DNA of 64,000 nt from Streptomyces canus 299MFChir4.1 (GTDB lineage: Bacteria > Actinomycetota > Actinomycetes > Streptomycetales > Streptomycetaceae), in NCBI RefSeq assembly GCF_000383615.1, contig NZ_KB911584.1:416593-480592 (forward strand), read 5' to 3'. Positions 26,459 to 35,900 of the stretch are shown in pieces. The position numbers were made by a program, and so were the translations under genes. How positions within the stretch are numbered: position 1 is the first letter of the stretch; every line of letters starts with the position of its first letter. Under the pieces are notes generated by a model. The model worked only from the letters and a program-made list of their open reading frames with translations. It had not been told where the DNA came from and searched no databases.

Positions 26459-28665
26459 GCACGGAGCCGGAGGGCACGGAGGAAGCGCCGGAGCAGGAGG
26501 CGGACGGCGCCGTGGGCGGTGAAGCGGTCACGGCGGAGTCGGCCGGAGCCGGCGCTGCTGAAAGCGTGGGCGAGGAACCGGGGGCCGACGCGGGCGAGGG
26601 CGGTGACTCCGCCGGCGTCGACGCGGACGACGCGGAGAAGGCGCGACTGTCCGAGGCCGAGGCCGAGTTGGCGGCCCAGCGGATCGAGCGGGAGCGGATC
26701 GCCCGCCGGAAGGCCGAGAAGCAGGGGCCCGTCGCGAGCGGGGCCAAGCTCAGCGGGAAGGCGGCCGATCTCCTGGCCGCCGTACGGGCGGTGGAGAGCG
26801 GGGCGAAGCCCGTGGCCGCCGTCTTCAGCGAGCCCGAGGCACCGCGACGGGCCGCCCAGGAGCCGGTGCGGCCCCGGCCGGTGTCGGCGGAGGCGGCCGG
26901 GGCCGGGGGTTCGGTCGGCGTACCCGCGCCGGAGGCCGTGGAGGCCGTACGGCGTGTGCTGGCCGAAGGCGGGGCGCCGGAGGGGCTCGCGGCGCAGGTC
27001 GCCGCGGTCCTCGGCGAAGGGGCCGACGACCAGCTGCGGGCGGATCCCTGGCAGTTGCTGCGGGTCACGGGCGTACGGCCCGAGCAGGCCGACGGGTTCG
27101 CGCGGGCGCTGCTCGGCGCCGAGTGCGCGCCGGACGACGAGCGGCGGGGGCGAGCGGTCACCGTCTGGCTCCTGGAGCAGGCGGCGTTGGCCGGGCACAC
27201 CGTGCTGGAGATGCCGGCCCTCGTGGCCGCGCTGGCCCAGCGGGGCGTGCCGGACGCCGACGCGGCCGTGCAGAGCACGATCGCCGAGGCCGAGGCGCTG
27301 GTCTTCCAGGACGCCCTCGACCCGGCGGCACCGGAGCCCGCGGAGGACGACGAGGAGGGGGCGGAGCGGCCGGTCCGGATCCTGGTCGGGCTGGAGCGGT
27401 ACGCCCTCGCGGAGGAGAGCCTCGCCGACGGACTGGCCCGGCTGATCAACTCGGTGCCCAAGGAGGACGGTTCGGCCGCGGACTGGGAGAGCGTCGCGGG
27501 GTCGGCCGAGGGCTCGGCCGCCGAGCTGATCCGCGCGGCCGCGGCGGCCGGCCTGGTCCTGCACACCGGCGGCGAGGCCTCCCTGACGGAACCGGCGGCG
27601 CTGCTGGTGGCGGCGCGCGGGCTGGGGCTGCGGGCGTGGGCGGCGACGCACAGCCCACTGGGCCGCGACCGCTTCGGCGCCCTGCTCCACGAAGCCGACC
27701 CCCACGCCCCCGCCCGGCAGGTCGCCACCGTCGCCGGGCTCCTCTCCGGTGCCGAGGGGCCCGGTCGGGATACCGACGGGGCGTTCGACCTCGACCTGCT
27801 CGTCGTGCTCGACGCGCCTCAGCTGGACGTCGAGACGGCCGCGCTGCTCGTGGAGTCCCTGCCGGACGGGGCGCGGCTGGTGCTGGGCGGGGATCCGGCG
27901 GTGCTGTGGTCGGCGGGGCCCGGGCGGGTGTTCGCCGATCTGCTCGCCGCCCGGATCTGTCCGCAGGTCGCCTCGCGCAGGCCGGACCCCGGCCCCCTGG
28001 GCGAGCTGGTCTCCGGGATCGGCATCGGTGAGCTGAACCAGGTCGAGGCCCCCGGCAAGGAGGTCGTGATCGTGCCGGTGCGGGACGCGGGCGAGGCGGT
28101 CCACCGGACCGTGCAGCTGGTCGCGGACTCGGTGCCGCGGGCGATCGGAGTCCCCGCCGAGGAGACCCAGGTGATCACCCCGGGCCACGGCGGCGCCGTC
28201 GGCACCCGCGCGCTCAACGCTGCCCTGAAGGAGCGCCTCAACCCCGGCCCCGGCCGGTTCGGCGGATTCGACCCCGGTGACCGCGTCGCCTACTCCCCCG
28301 CACCGGGCCGTACGCTCCCGGGCCAGGTGGTGAAGGCCGACGCGGACGGCCTGCACCTGACCTGCTCCGGTGAGCCCGTGGTCGTACCGAAGGAGCGGGT
28401 GGAGCAGACCGTGCGGCACGGCTGGGCCCTGACCGCGCACCAGGCGGTCGGCGGCCGCTGGCCCGCGGCCGTGGTGGTGCTGCCCGGGGACGCGGCGCAG
28501 GCCCTCAGCCGGCCCTGGGTCTACACGGCGTTCGGCAGGGCGGAACGCCACCTGTCCGTGGTCCACGGCGTGGAACAGGCCCTGCCGAGGGCGGTCGCCG
28601 AGATCCCGGCCAAGCCCCGGACGACCCGGCTGCCCGTCCTCCTCGGGGCCCCGACGGCCGGCTGA
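26455..28665 (+). CDS. RecD2-like protein with degenerate helicase motifs (no Walker A)
   Basis: 736 aa. After an acidic Ala/Glu-rich N-terminus (1-90) comes a RecD2-type helix-hairpin-helix segment (about 200-290: WQLLRVTGVRPEQADGFA, GHTVLEMPALVAAL). The helicase core is then recognisable but eroded: the P-loop position reads HTGGEASLTEPAA with no GKT, Walker B reads LLVVLDAPQLD instead of a DE pair, GDPAVL replaces GDPxQL, ALTAHQAVGGRWPAAVVVLP replaces the T-x-H-K-x-Q-G motif, and VYTAFGRAERHLSVV replaces the YTAxTRA motif. It overlaps the aldo/keto reductase by 4 nt. Likely an ATPase-dead DNA-binding paralogue; function unknown. Confidence 0.75.
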   Translation: MSTEPEGTEEAPEQEADGAVGGEAVTAESAGAGAAESVGEEPGADAGEGGDSAGVDADDAEKARLSEAEAELAAQRIERERIARRKAEKQGPVASGAKLSGKAADLLAAVRAVESGAKPVAAVFSEPEAPRRAAQEPVRPRPVSAEAAGAGGSVGVPAPEAVEAVRRVLAEGGAPEGLAAQVAAVLGEGADDQLRADPWQLLRVTGVRPEQADGFARALLGAECAPDDERRGRAVTVWLLEQAALAGHTVLEMPALVAALAQRGVPDADAAVQSTIAEAEALVFQDALDPAAPEPAEDDEEGAERPVRILVGLERYALAEESLADGLARLINSVPKEDGSAADWESVAGSAEGSAAELIRAAAAAGLVLHTGGEASLTEPAALLVAARGLGLRAWAATHSPLGRDRFGALLHEADPHAPARQVATVAGLLSGAEGPGRDTDGAFDLDLLVVLDAPQLDVETAALLVESLPDGARLVLGGDPAVLWSAGPGRVFADLLAARICPQVASRRPDPGPLGELVSGIGIGELNQVEAPGKEVVIVPVRDAGEAVHRTVQLVADSVPRAIGVPAEETQVITPGHGGAVGTRALNAALKERLNPGPGRFGGFDPGDRVAYSPAPGRTLPGQVVKADADGLHLTCSGEPVVVPKERVEQTVRHGWALTAHQAVGGRWPAAVVVLPGDAAQALSRPWVYTAFGRAERHLSVVHGVEQALPRAVAEIPAKPRTTRLPVLLGAPTAG

Positions 28666-28674
28666 GGCGCACGC

Positions 28675-28718
28675 AAAGGAGCGCGGCCCCGGAAAAATCT
28701 CCGGGGCCGCGCTCCTTT
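28675..28718. terminator. Bidirectional intrinsic terminator
   Basis: Perfect 19-bp stem AAAGGAGCGCGGCCCCGGA with its complement, 6-nt loop, followed by TTTTC on the plus strand. It lies between the convergent RecD-like gene and the acidic conserved protein gene. Confidence 0.85.
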
Positions 28719-28727
28719 TCCTGCGCC

Positions 28728-29399
28728 TCAGCGGCGATCCACGTCCAGGGGTTCCACATCCTCGCCCTCGGCGTCGGGCTCGTCGGCGTCGTCGAGATCG
28801 TCATCGTCGTCGAACACCGCGCTGACATCGAACCGGCACACCACCCGCTCGACGTCGACCTGCTCGAACGGCGTCTCCAGCCACTCCCCGGGCTCGGCCG
28901 GTTCGTCCGCCGCGGTCACCCACAGCGTGGAGTCGCCCTCCTCAAGACCGAACTCCTTGTGCCGGGAGGCGATCTCGTCGGGCTCGAACTCGCCGAACAG
29001 CACTTCCAGCGCACCGTGCACCGTGCCGGAGGCCTCCGTGCCGAGCCCCTCGTCGGCCGCCTCGACCCGCTGGGCCTGCGCCAGCAACCGCTGCGGCTCC
29101 ACCACGGCGTAGTCACGGCGGATCAGCACGCTGAGCGCGTTCGGCTCCTCGGGGCCCGTGTACGGCGTGGCGTCCTCCGCGCCGGGGATCTCGAAGGGGG
29201 TGACCTCGTCGTAGCGGTCGTAGAGCAGCTCGTCGTACACCTCGGCGGCCGCGGCCAGTTCGTTGAAGGCCTCGTATACGGCGGGGTCGTCCTCCCCCGA
29301 CCTCCGTTCGACCGCGGCCAGGTGGCGGTCGAGCGCGGTCTTGACCGCCTCGGCGGCGGCACGTACCTCGGCAGCGGTGGGCTGCACAGCATCAGACAT
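28728..29399 (-). CDS. Conserved acidic protein of unknown function
   Basis: 223 aa from the ATG at 29399 (MSDAVQPTAAEVRAAAEAVK). N-terminal helical region rich in Ala/Glu (ALDRHLAAVERRSGEDDPAVYEAFNELAAAAEVY, seen in parts), a middle part with GALEVLFGEFEPDEIASRHKEFGLEEGDSTLWV cut at VLFGEFEPDEIASRHKEF, and a very acidic tail (DDDDDLDDADEPDAEGED). No signal peptide or catalytic motif is recognised. The frame is open to 29510 but those residues look untranslated. Divergent from the small DUF5703 gene. Probably a Streptomyces-conserved cytoplasmic protein. Confidence 0.75.
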   Translation of the reverse strand: MSDAVQPTAAEVRAAAEAVKTALDRHLAAVERRSGEDDPAVYEAFNELAAAAEVYDELLYDRYDEVTPFEIPGAEDATPYTGPEEPNALSVLIRRDYAVVEPQRLLAQAQRVEAADEGLGTEASGTVHGALEVLFGEFEPDEIASRHKEFGLEEGDSTLWVTAADEPAEPGEWLETPFEQVDVERVVCRFDVSAVFDDDDDLDDADEPDAEGEDVEPLDVDRR

Positions 29400-29446
29400 A
29401 GTGCAGACGCTATCCGTAGCGGGCCCCGGCCCGCACAATAGATGCG

Positions 29447-29635
29447 ATGCCGGAATACGAATTTGTCGACGTGTACGTACCGCGGGGTGTCTCCCGCAAG
29501 GACGCCACACGTCTGCTGACGGACCATGCCGAGTACGGACACTGGGAGTTGGACCGACTGAGTCTCATGCGCGACGGCAGCCGCAGGGTGCGGTTGCGCC
29601 GGCGGATCATCCGCCAGGTGCGTGCCACGTGGTGA
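29447..29635 (+). CDS. Small DUF5703-family protein
   Basis: 62 aa basic protein (MPEYEFVDVYVPRGVSRKDA...RRRIIRQVRATW). The sequence is one I recognise as a highly conserved Streptomyces/actinobacterial small protein family. The C-terminal third is Arg-rich (RRVRLRRRIIRQVR), which suggests nucleic-acid or membrane association, but no function is established. It is followed by a strong hairpin. Confidence 0.85.
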   Translation: MPEYEFVDVYVPRGVSRKDATRLLTDHAEYGHWELDRLSLMRDGSRRVRLRRRIIRQVRATW

Positions 29636-29644
29636 GACAGCACG

Positions 29645-29683
29645 AACGGAGCGGGCCCCGCCGAGGCGGGGCCCGCTCCGTTT
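29645..29683. terminator. Bidirectional intrinsic terminator
   Basis: AACGGAGCGGGCCCCGCC pairs perfectly with GCGGGGCCCGCTCCGTTT, loop GAG, 9 bp after the DUF5703 stop. On the minus strand it would also end chpC transcripts. Confidence 0.85.
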
Positions 29684-29721
29684 CACGCGGGATGTCCTAG
29701 GCAGAGTTCAGGCGGCATGCC

Positions 29722-30555
29722 CTAGGCCGAAGCCCGCGCCTTGCGGTAGAGCACCGCGCCCGCCAGAAGCGCCCCTGCGCCCACCGGGATGGCCAGCCCG
29801 ATCGGCAGGTCGCTGCCGGTCTGTGCGAGCTGCGCGCTGCCCAGGGGCTGGGTGACCGTCTGGGTGCCGGGGTGGTTGCCGCCGCCCGGTCCCCCGCCGT
29901 GCGCTCCGGGCGGAGTGGCCGGGGAGCCGGGGTGGCCGGGCTCCACCGGGTCGCCGGGGTGGCCCGGAGTGCCGGGCTGCGCCGGGGTGCCGGGCTGTTC
30001 CGGTGATCCGGGCGGGGTGTGCTGCCCGCCGCCGGAACCGCTGCCGCAGCCGTTGCCCATGGCGGGGTTGCCGATGCCGATGACGTCGACGCTGTTGCCG
30101 CAGGCGTTCACCGGGACGTCGATCGGCGCCTCGACGTGGTTGCCCGAGCCCACGCCGGGTGAGCCACCGGTGTGACCGCCGGCGTGCGAGCCCCCCGAGC
30201 CCCCGGAACCGGAGCCTCCTGAGCCGCCGTGTCCGCCGTGCCCGTGCCCGCCGTGACCGCCGCCGTGTCCCGTGGAGCCGCCCGAGCCGCGGTCCCCACC
30301 GGGGGCGCCGCCGCCCTTGTTGGCGCAGCTGTTGCCCATCGCGGGGTTGAGGACCCCGACGACGTTCACGGTGTTGCCGCACGCGTTCACCGGTGCGTGC
30401 ACCGGCGCCGACACCGTGTTGCCCGACAGTACGCCGGGAGAGTTCGCGCTTGTTCCGCTCGCGCCCGCGTCCGCGTGGGCAGCGCCTCCTGCGGCGGCGA
30501 TCACGCCGGTCGCGGCCGCCACTGTCATCAGGCCCTTGCGGGTGACTTGTCGCAT
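29722..30555 (-). CDS. chpC: Long chaplin with two chaplin domains and a sortase signal
   Basis: 277 aa secreted, cell-wall-anchored amyloid-like surface protein of aerial hyphae. Signal peptide residues 1-28 (cleavage near AHA-DAG). Two chaplin domains, each with paired cysteines and a hydrophobic core: about 38-80 (SPGVLSGNTVSAPVHAPVN, ACGNTVNVVGVLNPAMGNSC) and about 132-175 (GNHVEAPIDVPVNACGNSVD). A Gly/Ser/His-rich linker (about 83-125) and a Pro/Gly-rich spacer (about 180-240) follow, ending in LAQTG, a hydrophobic helix and RKARASA, the class E sortase pattern. Position next to chpH matches chpC of S. coelicolor. Confidence 0.95.
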   Translation of the reverse strand: MRQVTRKGLMTVAAATGVIAAAGGAAHADAGASGTSANSPGVLSGNTVSAPVHAPVNACGNTVNVVGVLNPAMGNSCANKGGGAPGGDRGSGGSTGHGGGHGGHGHGGHGGSGGSGSGGSGGSHAGGHTGGSPGVGSGNHVEAPIDVPVNACGNSVDVIGIGNPAMGNGCGSGSGGGQHTPPGSPEQPGTPAQPGTPGHPGDPVEPGHPGSPATPPGAHGGGPGGGNHPGTQTVTQPLGSAQLAQTGSDLPIGLAIPVGAGALLAGAVLYRKARASA

Positions 30556-30629
30556 GTACCTAATCCCTGCTTTCGACCTTGTCTCGAAATTCCGCTGTAT
30601 CGCGGTTCCTTTTCTTTTCGAAAAGGCCG

Positions 30630-30668
30630 GTCGGCCCCGGAGCGCATGGCTTGCACTCCGGGGCCGAC
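30630..30668 (-). terminator. Intrinsic terminator of chpH
   Basis: 13-bp perfect stem (GTCGGCCCCGGAG/CTCCGGGGCCGAC) 36 bp past the chpH stop on the minus strand, followed there by GGCCTTTTCG. It separates chpH from chpC transcription. Confidence 0.75.
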
Positions 30669-30704
30669 GGGCTCATCCCTGTTAACTAAGGGCGAGGCAC
30701 AACG

Positions 30705-30938
30705 TCACTTGTTGATGCAGGTGTTGCCGAAGGCGGGGTTCAGCAGGCCGATCACGGAGACCGTGTTGCCGCAGACGTTCACCGGGACGTGAACGGGAAC
30801 CTGCACGACATTGCCGGACAGCACACCCGGGGAGCCCACAGCGGCACCCTGCGCACCCGCATCGGCGACGGCAAGGCCCGCACCCGCGAGAACCAGGCCA
30901 CCAGTGGCAGCCGCAGCGGCGACGATCTTCTTGATCAT
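30705..30938 (-). CDS. chpH: Short chaplin ChpH
   Basis: 77 aa secreted surfactant protein. Signal peptide 1-25 (MIKKIVAAAAATGG...AVA-DAG) followed by a single chaplin domain of about 50 residues with two cysteines, C56 and C74 (VNVCGNTV, GNTCINK), expected to form a disulfide. The ATG at 30938 is preceded by AAGGAGGAACA; the frame is open much further upstream through the M20 gene, but that is chance. Chaplins assemble into the rodlet layer and lower surface tension so that hyphae can leave the medium. Two chaplin genes stand in tandem, each with its own hairpin. Confidence 0.95.
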   Translation of the reverse strand: MIKKIVAAAAATGGLVLAGAGLAVADAGAQGAAVGSPGVLSGNVVQVPVHVPVNVCGNTVSVIGLLNPAFGNTCINK

Positions 30939-31084
30939 TGTTCCTCCTTGTTGGCAATGCGACCCCAAGTAGCGGATCGCATCACCTGTAACGAGGAGGG
31001 AGTAATGGGGATACGAGCTTATGAGCGCATTCACTCTTCTCGGCCAATTTCGCACGCCCGGCCGAATAACCACGTCAACACGCG

Positions 31085-32410
31085 TCAGCTCGCGTCGATG
31101 AACCGGTCGAGAACGCGCACGCCGAACTTCAGGCCGTCCACGGGCACCCGCTCGTCGACACCGTGGAACATCCCGGCGAAGTCCAGCTCCGGGGGCAGCT
31201 TGAGCGGCGCGAAGCCGAAGCCGCGGATGCCGAGCTCGTCGAAGGACTTGGCGTCGGTGCCGCCGGAGAGCATGTAGGGGATGGCCTTGGCGGCCGGGTC
31301 CTCGGCGACCAGCGCGGACTGCATGGCGTCCACGAGCGCACCGTCGAAGGTGGTCTCGACGGCCTTGTCGGAGTGCACGTCCTCGCGCCTGACCTTGGGG
31401 CCGAGGATCTTGTCGAGGTCGGCGAGGAACTCCTCCTCGAAGCCGGGCAGGAACCGCCCGTCGACGTGCGCGGTGGCCTCGCCCGGGATGACGTTGACCT
31501 TGTAGCCGGCGCCGAGCTGGGTGGGGTTGGCGGTGTTGCTGAGGGTCGCGCCGATGAGCTTGGCGATGCCGCCGAGCCGGGCGAGCGTGCCCTCCATGTC
31601 CTCCGGGTCCAGCTCGGTGCCGAGCGCGTCGCCGAGCTCGTCGAGGAAGGCCCGGGTGGTCTTGGTGACCCGCACCGGGAACTTGTGCCGGCCGAGGCGC
31701 GCGACTGCCTCCGACAGTTCGGTGATGGCATTGTCCCGGTGGATCATCGAGCCGTGTCCGGCGGTGCCGGCCACGGTGAGCTTCATCCAGTGCATGCCCT
31801 TCTCGGCCGTCTGGATCAGGTAGAGCCGGCGCTGCTCGTTCACGGTGAAGGAGAAGCCGCCCACCTCGCTGATCGCCTCGGTCACGCCCTCGAACAGGTC
31901 CGGGTGGTGGTCGACCAGGTGCCGGGCCCCGAACTTCCCACCCGCCTCCTCGTCGGCGAGGAACGCGAGAACGATGTCCCGGGGCGGCCTGCGGCCGCTG
32001 CGCAGCCGGTCGCGGACCACCGCCAGGGTCATCGCGTCCATGTCCTTCATGTCGACCGCGCCCCGGCCCCACACACAGCCGTCGGCGACCTCGCCGGAGA
32101 ACGGGTCGTGGGTCCAGTCCTGCGCGTTGGCCGGTACGACGTCGAGGTGGCCGTGGATCAGCAGGGCGGGCCGGGACGGGTCCTCGCCCGCGATCCGGGC
32201 CACCGTGGAGGCGCGGCCCGGGTGCGACTCGAAGATCTGCGGGTCGAGCCCCACCTCGGCGAGCTTCTCCGCGACCCACTCGGCCGCCTTGCGCTCGCCC
32301 GGGCCGGAGTGGTCGCCGTAGTTGCTGGTGTCGAACCGGATCAGCTCGCGGCAGAGGTCCACGACCTCGTCCTCGCCGGTGACGCCCCTGGCCGTGTCCG
32401 TGTCGCTCAC
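31085..32410 (-). CDS. M20-family metallopeptidase (dipeptidase/ArgE-like)
   Basis: 441 aa zinc peptidase. Metal and catalytic motifs in order: HGHLDVVP (His, Asp), WGRGAVDMKDMDA (bridging Asp), FLADEEAGGKFGA (catalytic Glu and ligand), dimerisation-domain motif TAGHGSMIHRDN, and C-terminal MLSGGTDAKSF and MFHGVDERVPV (His ligand). The GTG at 32410 follows GGGAGGAACAGC; an earlier frame extension to 32497 is unsupported. Cytoplasmic. It lies 146 bp upstream of chpH on the same strand but has no evident functional link to chaplins. Confidence 0.92.
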   Translation of the reverse strand: MSDTDTARGVTGEDEVVDLCRELIRFDTSNYGDHSGPGERKAAEWVAEKLAEVGLDPQIFESHPGRASTVARIAGEDPSRPALLIHGHLDVVPANAQDWTHDPFSGEVADGCVWGRGAVDMKDMDAMTLAVVRDRLRSGRRPPRDIVLAFLADEEAGGKFGARHLVDHHPDLFEGVTEAISEVGGFSFTVNEQRRLYLIQTAEKGMHWMKLTVAGTAGHGSMIHRDNAITELSEAVARLGRHKFPVRVTKTTRAFLDELGDALGTELDPEDMEGTLARLGGIAKLIGATLSNTANPTQLGAGYKVNVIPGEATAHVDGRFLPGFEEEFLADLDKILGPKVRREDVHSDKAVETTFDGALVDAMQSALVAEDPAAKAIPYMLSGGTDAKSFDELGIRGFGFAPLKLPPELDFAGMFHGVDERVPVDGLKFGVRVLDRFIDAS

Positions 32411-32609
32411 GCTGTTCCTCCCGCTGTCACTGCTGGTGGTTGCCCTCATCCTCTCCCCGTGACCCGGTCGGCCCCAAGACCGGGCCCGGCCCGTCACACG
32501 CCGTTCACGCGCGCCCCCGGGAGGGGACGGGGGGTGATCGGGCCCTCTCGAAAGCCTGGTAATGTTTCCTTCGTCGCCGCGAGGGGAAGCCCCGCACGAC
32601 AGACACCTT

Positions 32610-32697
32610 GTCCGGGTGGCGGAATGGCAGACGCGCTAGCTTGAGGTGCTAGTGCCCTTTATCGGGCGTGGGGGTTCAAGTCCCCCCTCGGACACCA
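32610..32697 (+). tRNA. tRNA-Leu (anticodon GAG)
   Basis: 88 nt including encoded CCA. Acceptor stem GTCCGGG/CTCGGAC with discriminator A, D-arm TGGCGGAATGGCAGACGC, anticodon stem CTAGC-TTGAGGT-GCTAG giving GAG, long class II variable arm around TGCCC/GGGCG, and T-arm GGGGGTTCAAGTCCCCC. A TAATGT -10-like element lies 45 nt upstream (32560-32565). Confidence 0.97.
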
Positions 32698-32701
32698 GCC
32701 G

Positions 32702-32735
32702 AATCCCCTCGGCCGCTCAGGCGGCCGGGGGGATT
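32702..32735 (+). terminator. Terminator after tRNA-Leu
   Basis: AATCCCC(T)CGGCCGC pairs with GCGGCCGGGGGGATT, loop TCAG, 5 nt after the tRNA 3' end. Confidence 0.75.
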
Positions 32736-32982
32736 CGTCGTGTACGGCCCCTTGTTCGCTGTATGTGGGGCATCTCTCGCTCGCTGTAAAGATCACCAGG
32801 TCAAAGGCGCGCGGCAGGTCTGCATCGCCCCCCGAACGGCCTTGCCGAGTCGCCGTTTCGATGGCGCGGACCTAGCTTCGTACTAAAATTTCCGGCTTGT
32901 TACGAGCTGGAGCCGGACAACCCCAGGCAGACCTGCGGGCCCGCCAGCGCCCCGGAGGCCCGGGATCGAGACGCGAGGACCG
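32736..32982. promoter_or_regulatory. Upstream region of the Pls-like gene
   Basis: No gene seen. An AT-rich patch TACTAAAATTT (32881-32891) stands out from the GC-rich surroundings about 100 bp before the start codon and contains a possible -10 (TACTAA); no good -35 is visible. Confidence 0.35.
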
Positions 32983-35900
32983 ATGGCAGCCATAGACGAG
33001 AGCAGCGCTCTCGGCCTGCTCAACGAAGAGTTCAGCGCAGAGATCCGCGCACAGTTCGGGGACACCGCCCGTTTCTCCGGGGGTCCCGCGGCCTCCCCGC
33101 GCACCCTCGTCGACGTGTTCGACGCGTCCGTGCGGTCCTACCCCGACGAGCTCGCCCTGGACGACGGGACGACCCGGCTCACCTACCGCGCCCTGGCCGT
33201 CGAGGTCGAGCGGCTGCGGCTGCGGCTCGCCGAGGCCGGGGTCGGGCTCGGCGACCGGGTGGGCGTCCGGGTGCCGTCCGGTACCAATGACCTCTACGTC
33301 GCGATCCTCGCCGTGCTCGCCGCAGGTGCCGCCTACGTTCCCGTCGACGCCGAGGACCCCGACGAGCGGGCCGAGCTGGTGTTCGGGGAGGCCGAGGTGC
33401 GGGCCGTGCTCGGCGCCGGGCACGAACTGACCGTCGACGGGCGCGGTGAGGCCCCCGCCGCCCGGCCCGGCATCCAGCACGACGCGTGGATCATCTTCAC
33501 CTCGGGCTCCACCGGCAAGCCCAAGGGCGTGGCGGTCTCGCACCGCAGCGCCGCCGCCTTCGTGGACGCCGAGGCCGCGCTGTTCCTCACCGACGATCCC
33601 ATCGGTCCCGGGGACAGGGTCATGGCGGGGCTGTCGGTCGCCTTCGACGCGTCCTGCGAGGAGATGTGGCTGGCCTGGCGGTACGGGGCCTGTCTGGTGC
33701 CGGTGCCGCGTTCGCAGGTCCGCAGCGGGGCCGATCTCGGGCCCTGGCTGGTCGAGCAGGAGATCACCGTGGTCTCCACGGTGCCGACGCTGGCCGCGCT
33801 GTGGGAGCCCGAGACCCTCAACGACGTACGGCTGCTGATCTTCGGCGGTGAGGCCTGTCCGCCCGAGCTGACGCAGCGCCTGGTGACGGAGGGGCGTGAG
33901 GTGTGGAACACCTACGGGCCCACCGAGGCGACCGTGGTGGCCTGCGCGTCGCTGATGAGCGGCGAGGATCCGATCCGGATCGGGCTGCCGCTGAACGGCT
34001 GGGAGCTGGCCGTCGTCGACGAGGCCGGGGATCCCGTGCCGATGGGCGCGAGCGGACAGCTGGTGATCGGCGGCGTCGGGCTCGCCCGGTACCTGGACGC
34101 CGAGAAGGACGCGGAGAAGTACGCGCCGCTGAAGTCGCTGGGCTGGGAGCGGGCGTACCGCAGCGGTGACCTCGTGAAGGCGGAACCCGAGGGGCTCGTC
34201 TTCCTCGGGCGGGCCGACGAGCAGATCAAGCTCGGTGGCCGGCGGATCGAGCTCGGTGAGGTCGACGCGGCGCTCCAGGCGCTGCCGGGGGTCGCGGGAG
34301 CGGCCGCCGCCGTGCGCACGGCCCGCAGCGGCAATCAGCTCCTCGTCGGGTACGTCGTCACGCAGGACGGCTGGGACCAGGCTGCGGCCGTGGAGCGGCT
34401 GCGGGCCGAACTGCCTGCCGCGCTGGTGCCGTTGCTCGCCCCCGTCGACGACCTGCCGACGCGGACCTCCGGCAAGGTGGACCGCAACGCGCTGCCGTGG
34501 CCCCTGGAGGGGCTCGAATCCGCAGGTCCGGCGGAGGAGTTGTACGGCACCGAGGCCTGGCTCGCCGAGCAGTGGGCGGAAGTCCTCGGCATCCCGGTCT
34601 CCAGTGCCCGCGACGACTTCTTCGCGATCGGTGGCAGCAGCCTGGCCGCCGCCCAGTTGACCACCCGGCTGCGCACCCGCTACCCGAGCGCGGCCGTCCT
34701 CGACATCTACCAGCAGCCCGCCCTGCGCAAGCTGGCCCGGCACCTGGAGAAGTCCGCGCAGGACGACGGGGCCGCGCGCGTGATCGCGCCGGTGCCGCTG
34801 CGGGCCCAGATGATCCAGCTCCTCGTCCTGATCCCCCTGTTCACGCTGACGGGGCTGCGCTGGCTGCTGCCGCTGGCTGCCGTCGGGAACCTCCTGCCCT
34901 CCTACGGCTGGCTGCCGTCCGCCTCCTGGTGGCTGGTCGGGGCCGGTGCCCTGCTGCTGTACAGCCCGCCCGGACGGCTCGCGATCGCCGCGGGCGGGGC
35001 CCGGCTGCTGCTGCGAGGCGTCCAGCCCGGCCGCTACCCGCGCGGTGGCAGCGTCCACCTGCGGCTGTGGGCCGCTGAGCGGCTCGCCGAGTACACCGGG
35101 GCGACCTCGCTGACCGGTTCCTGGCTGGAGCGGTACGCGCGGGCGCTGGGTGCCAGGATCGGTCCGGACGTGGACCTGCACTCGCTGCCGCCGGTCACCG
35201 GCATGCTCAAGCTCGGCCGGGGCGCCGCCGTGGAGTCCGAGGTGGACCTGTCCGGCTGGTGGCTGGACGGCGACCGGCTGGAGATCGGCCAGGTCAAGGT
35301 GGGCGGGCACGCCGTCGTCGGCACGCGCAGCATCCTGTTCCCGGGCGCCCGGGTCGGCAAGCGGGCCGAGGTGGCTCCGGGTTCGGCGGTCACCGGGCAG
35401 ATCCCAACCGGGCAGCGCTGGGCGGGCGCGCCGGCGGTCAAGCTCGGCAAGGCCAAGCGGAACTGGCCGAAGGAGCGGCCTGCGCGGGGGACGTACTGGC
35501 GGGTGATGTACGGCCTGACCGGCTTCTCCATGAGCATGCTCCCGGTGCTGGCGGGCGGCGCGGCCTTCCTGGTCGCCCGGCCGTTCCTCGCCGCGTTCGC
35601 GCCCCTGAAGGGTGCCTTCCTCGCCCTCGTCCCGGCCACGCTCGCCTTCGGGCTGGCCTTCGCGCTGCTGCTCCTGGTCGCCGTACGGCTGCTGAGCCTG
35701 GGGCTGCGCGAGGGGACGTATCCGACGCACAGCCGGGTCGGGTGGCAGGCGTGGACCGTGACGCAGTTGATGGACCGCTCGCGCGAGACGCTGTTCCCGC
35801 TGTACGCCGGGCTGGTCACGCCGGTGTGGCTGCGGCTGCTCGGGATGCGGATCGGGCGGGGCGCCGAGGTGTCGACCGTGCTGGCGCTGCCGAGCCTGAC

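Noticed and set aside
30705..32279. 524-codon minus-strand frame containing chpH at its end
   Set aside because: Only the last 77 codons look like protein; the rest is the wrong frame of the M20 peptidase gene. chpH has its own RBS and signal peptide at 30938.
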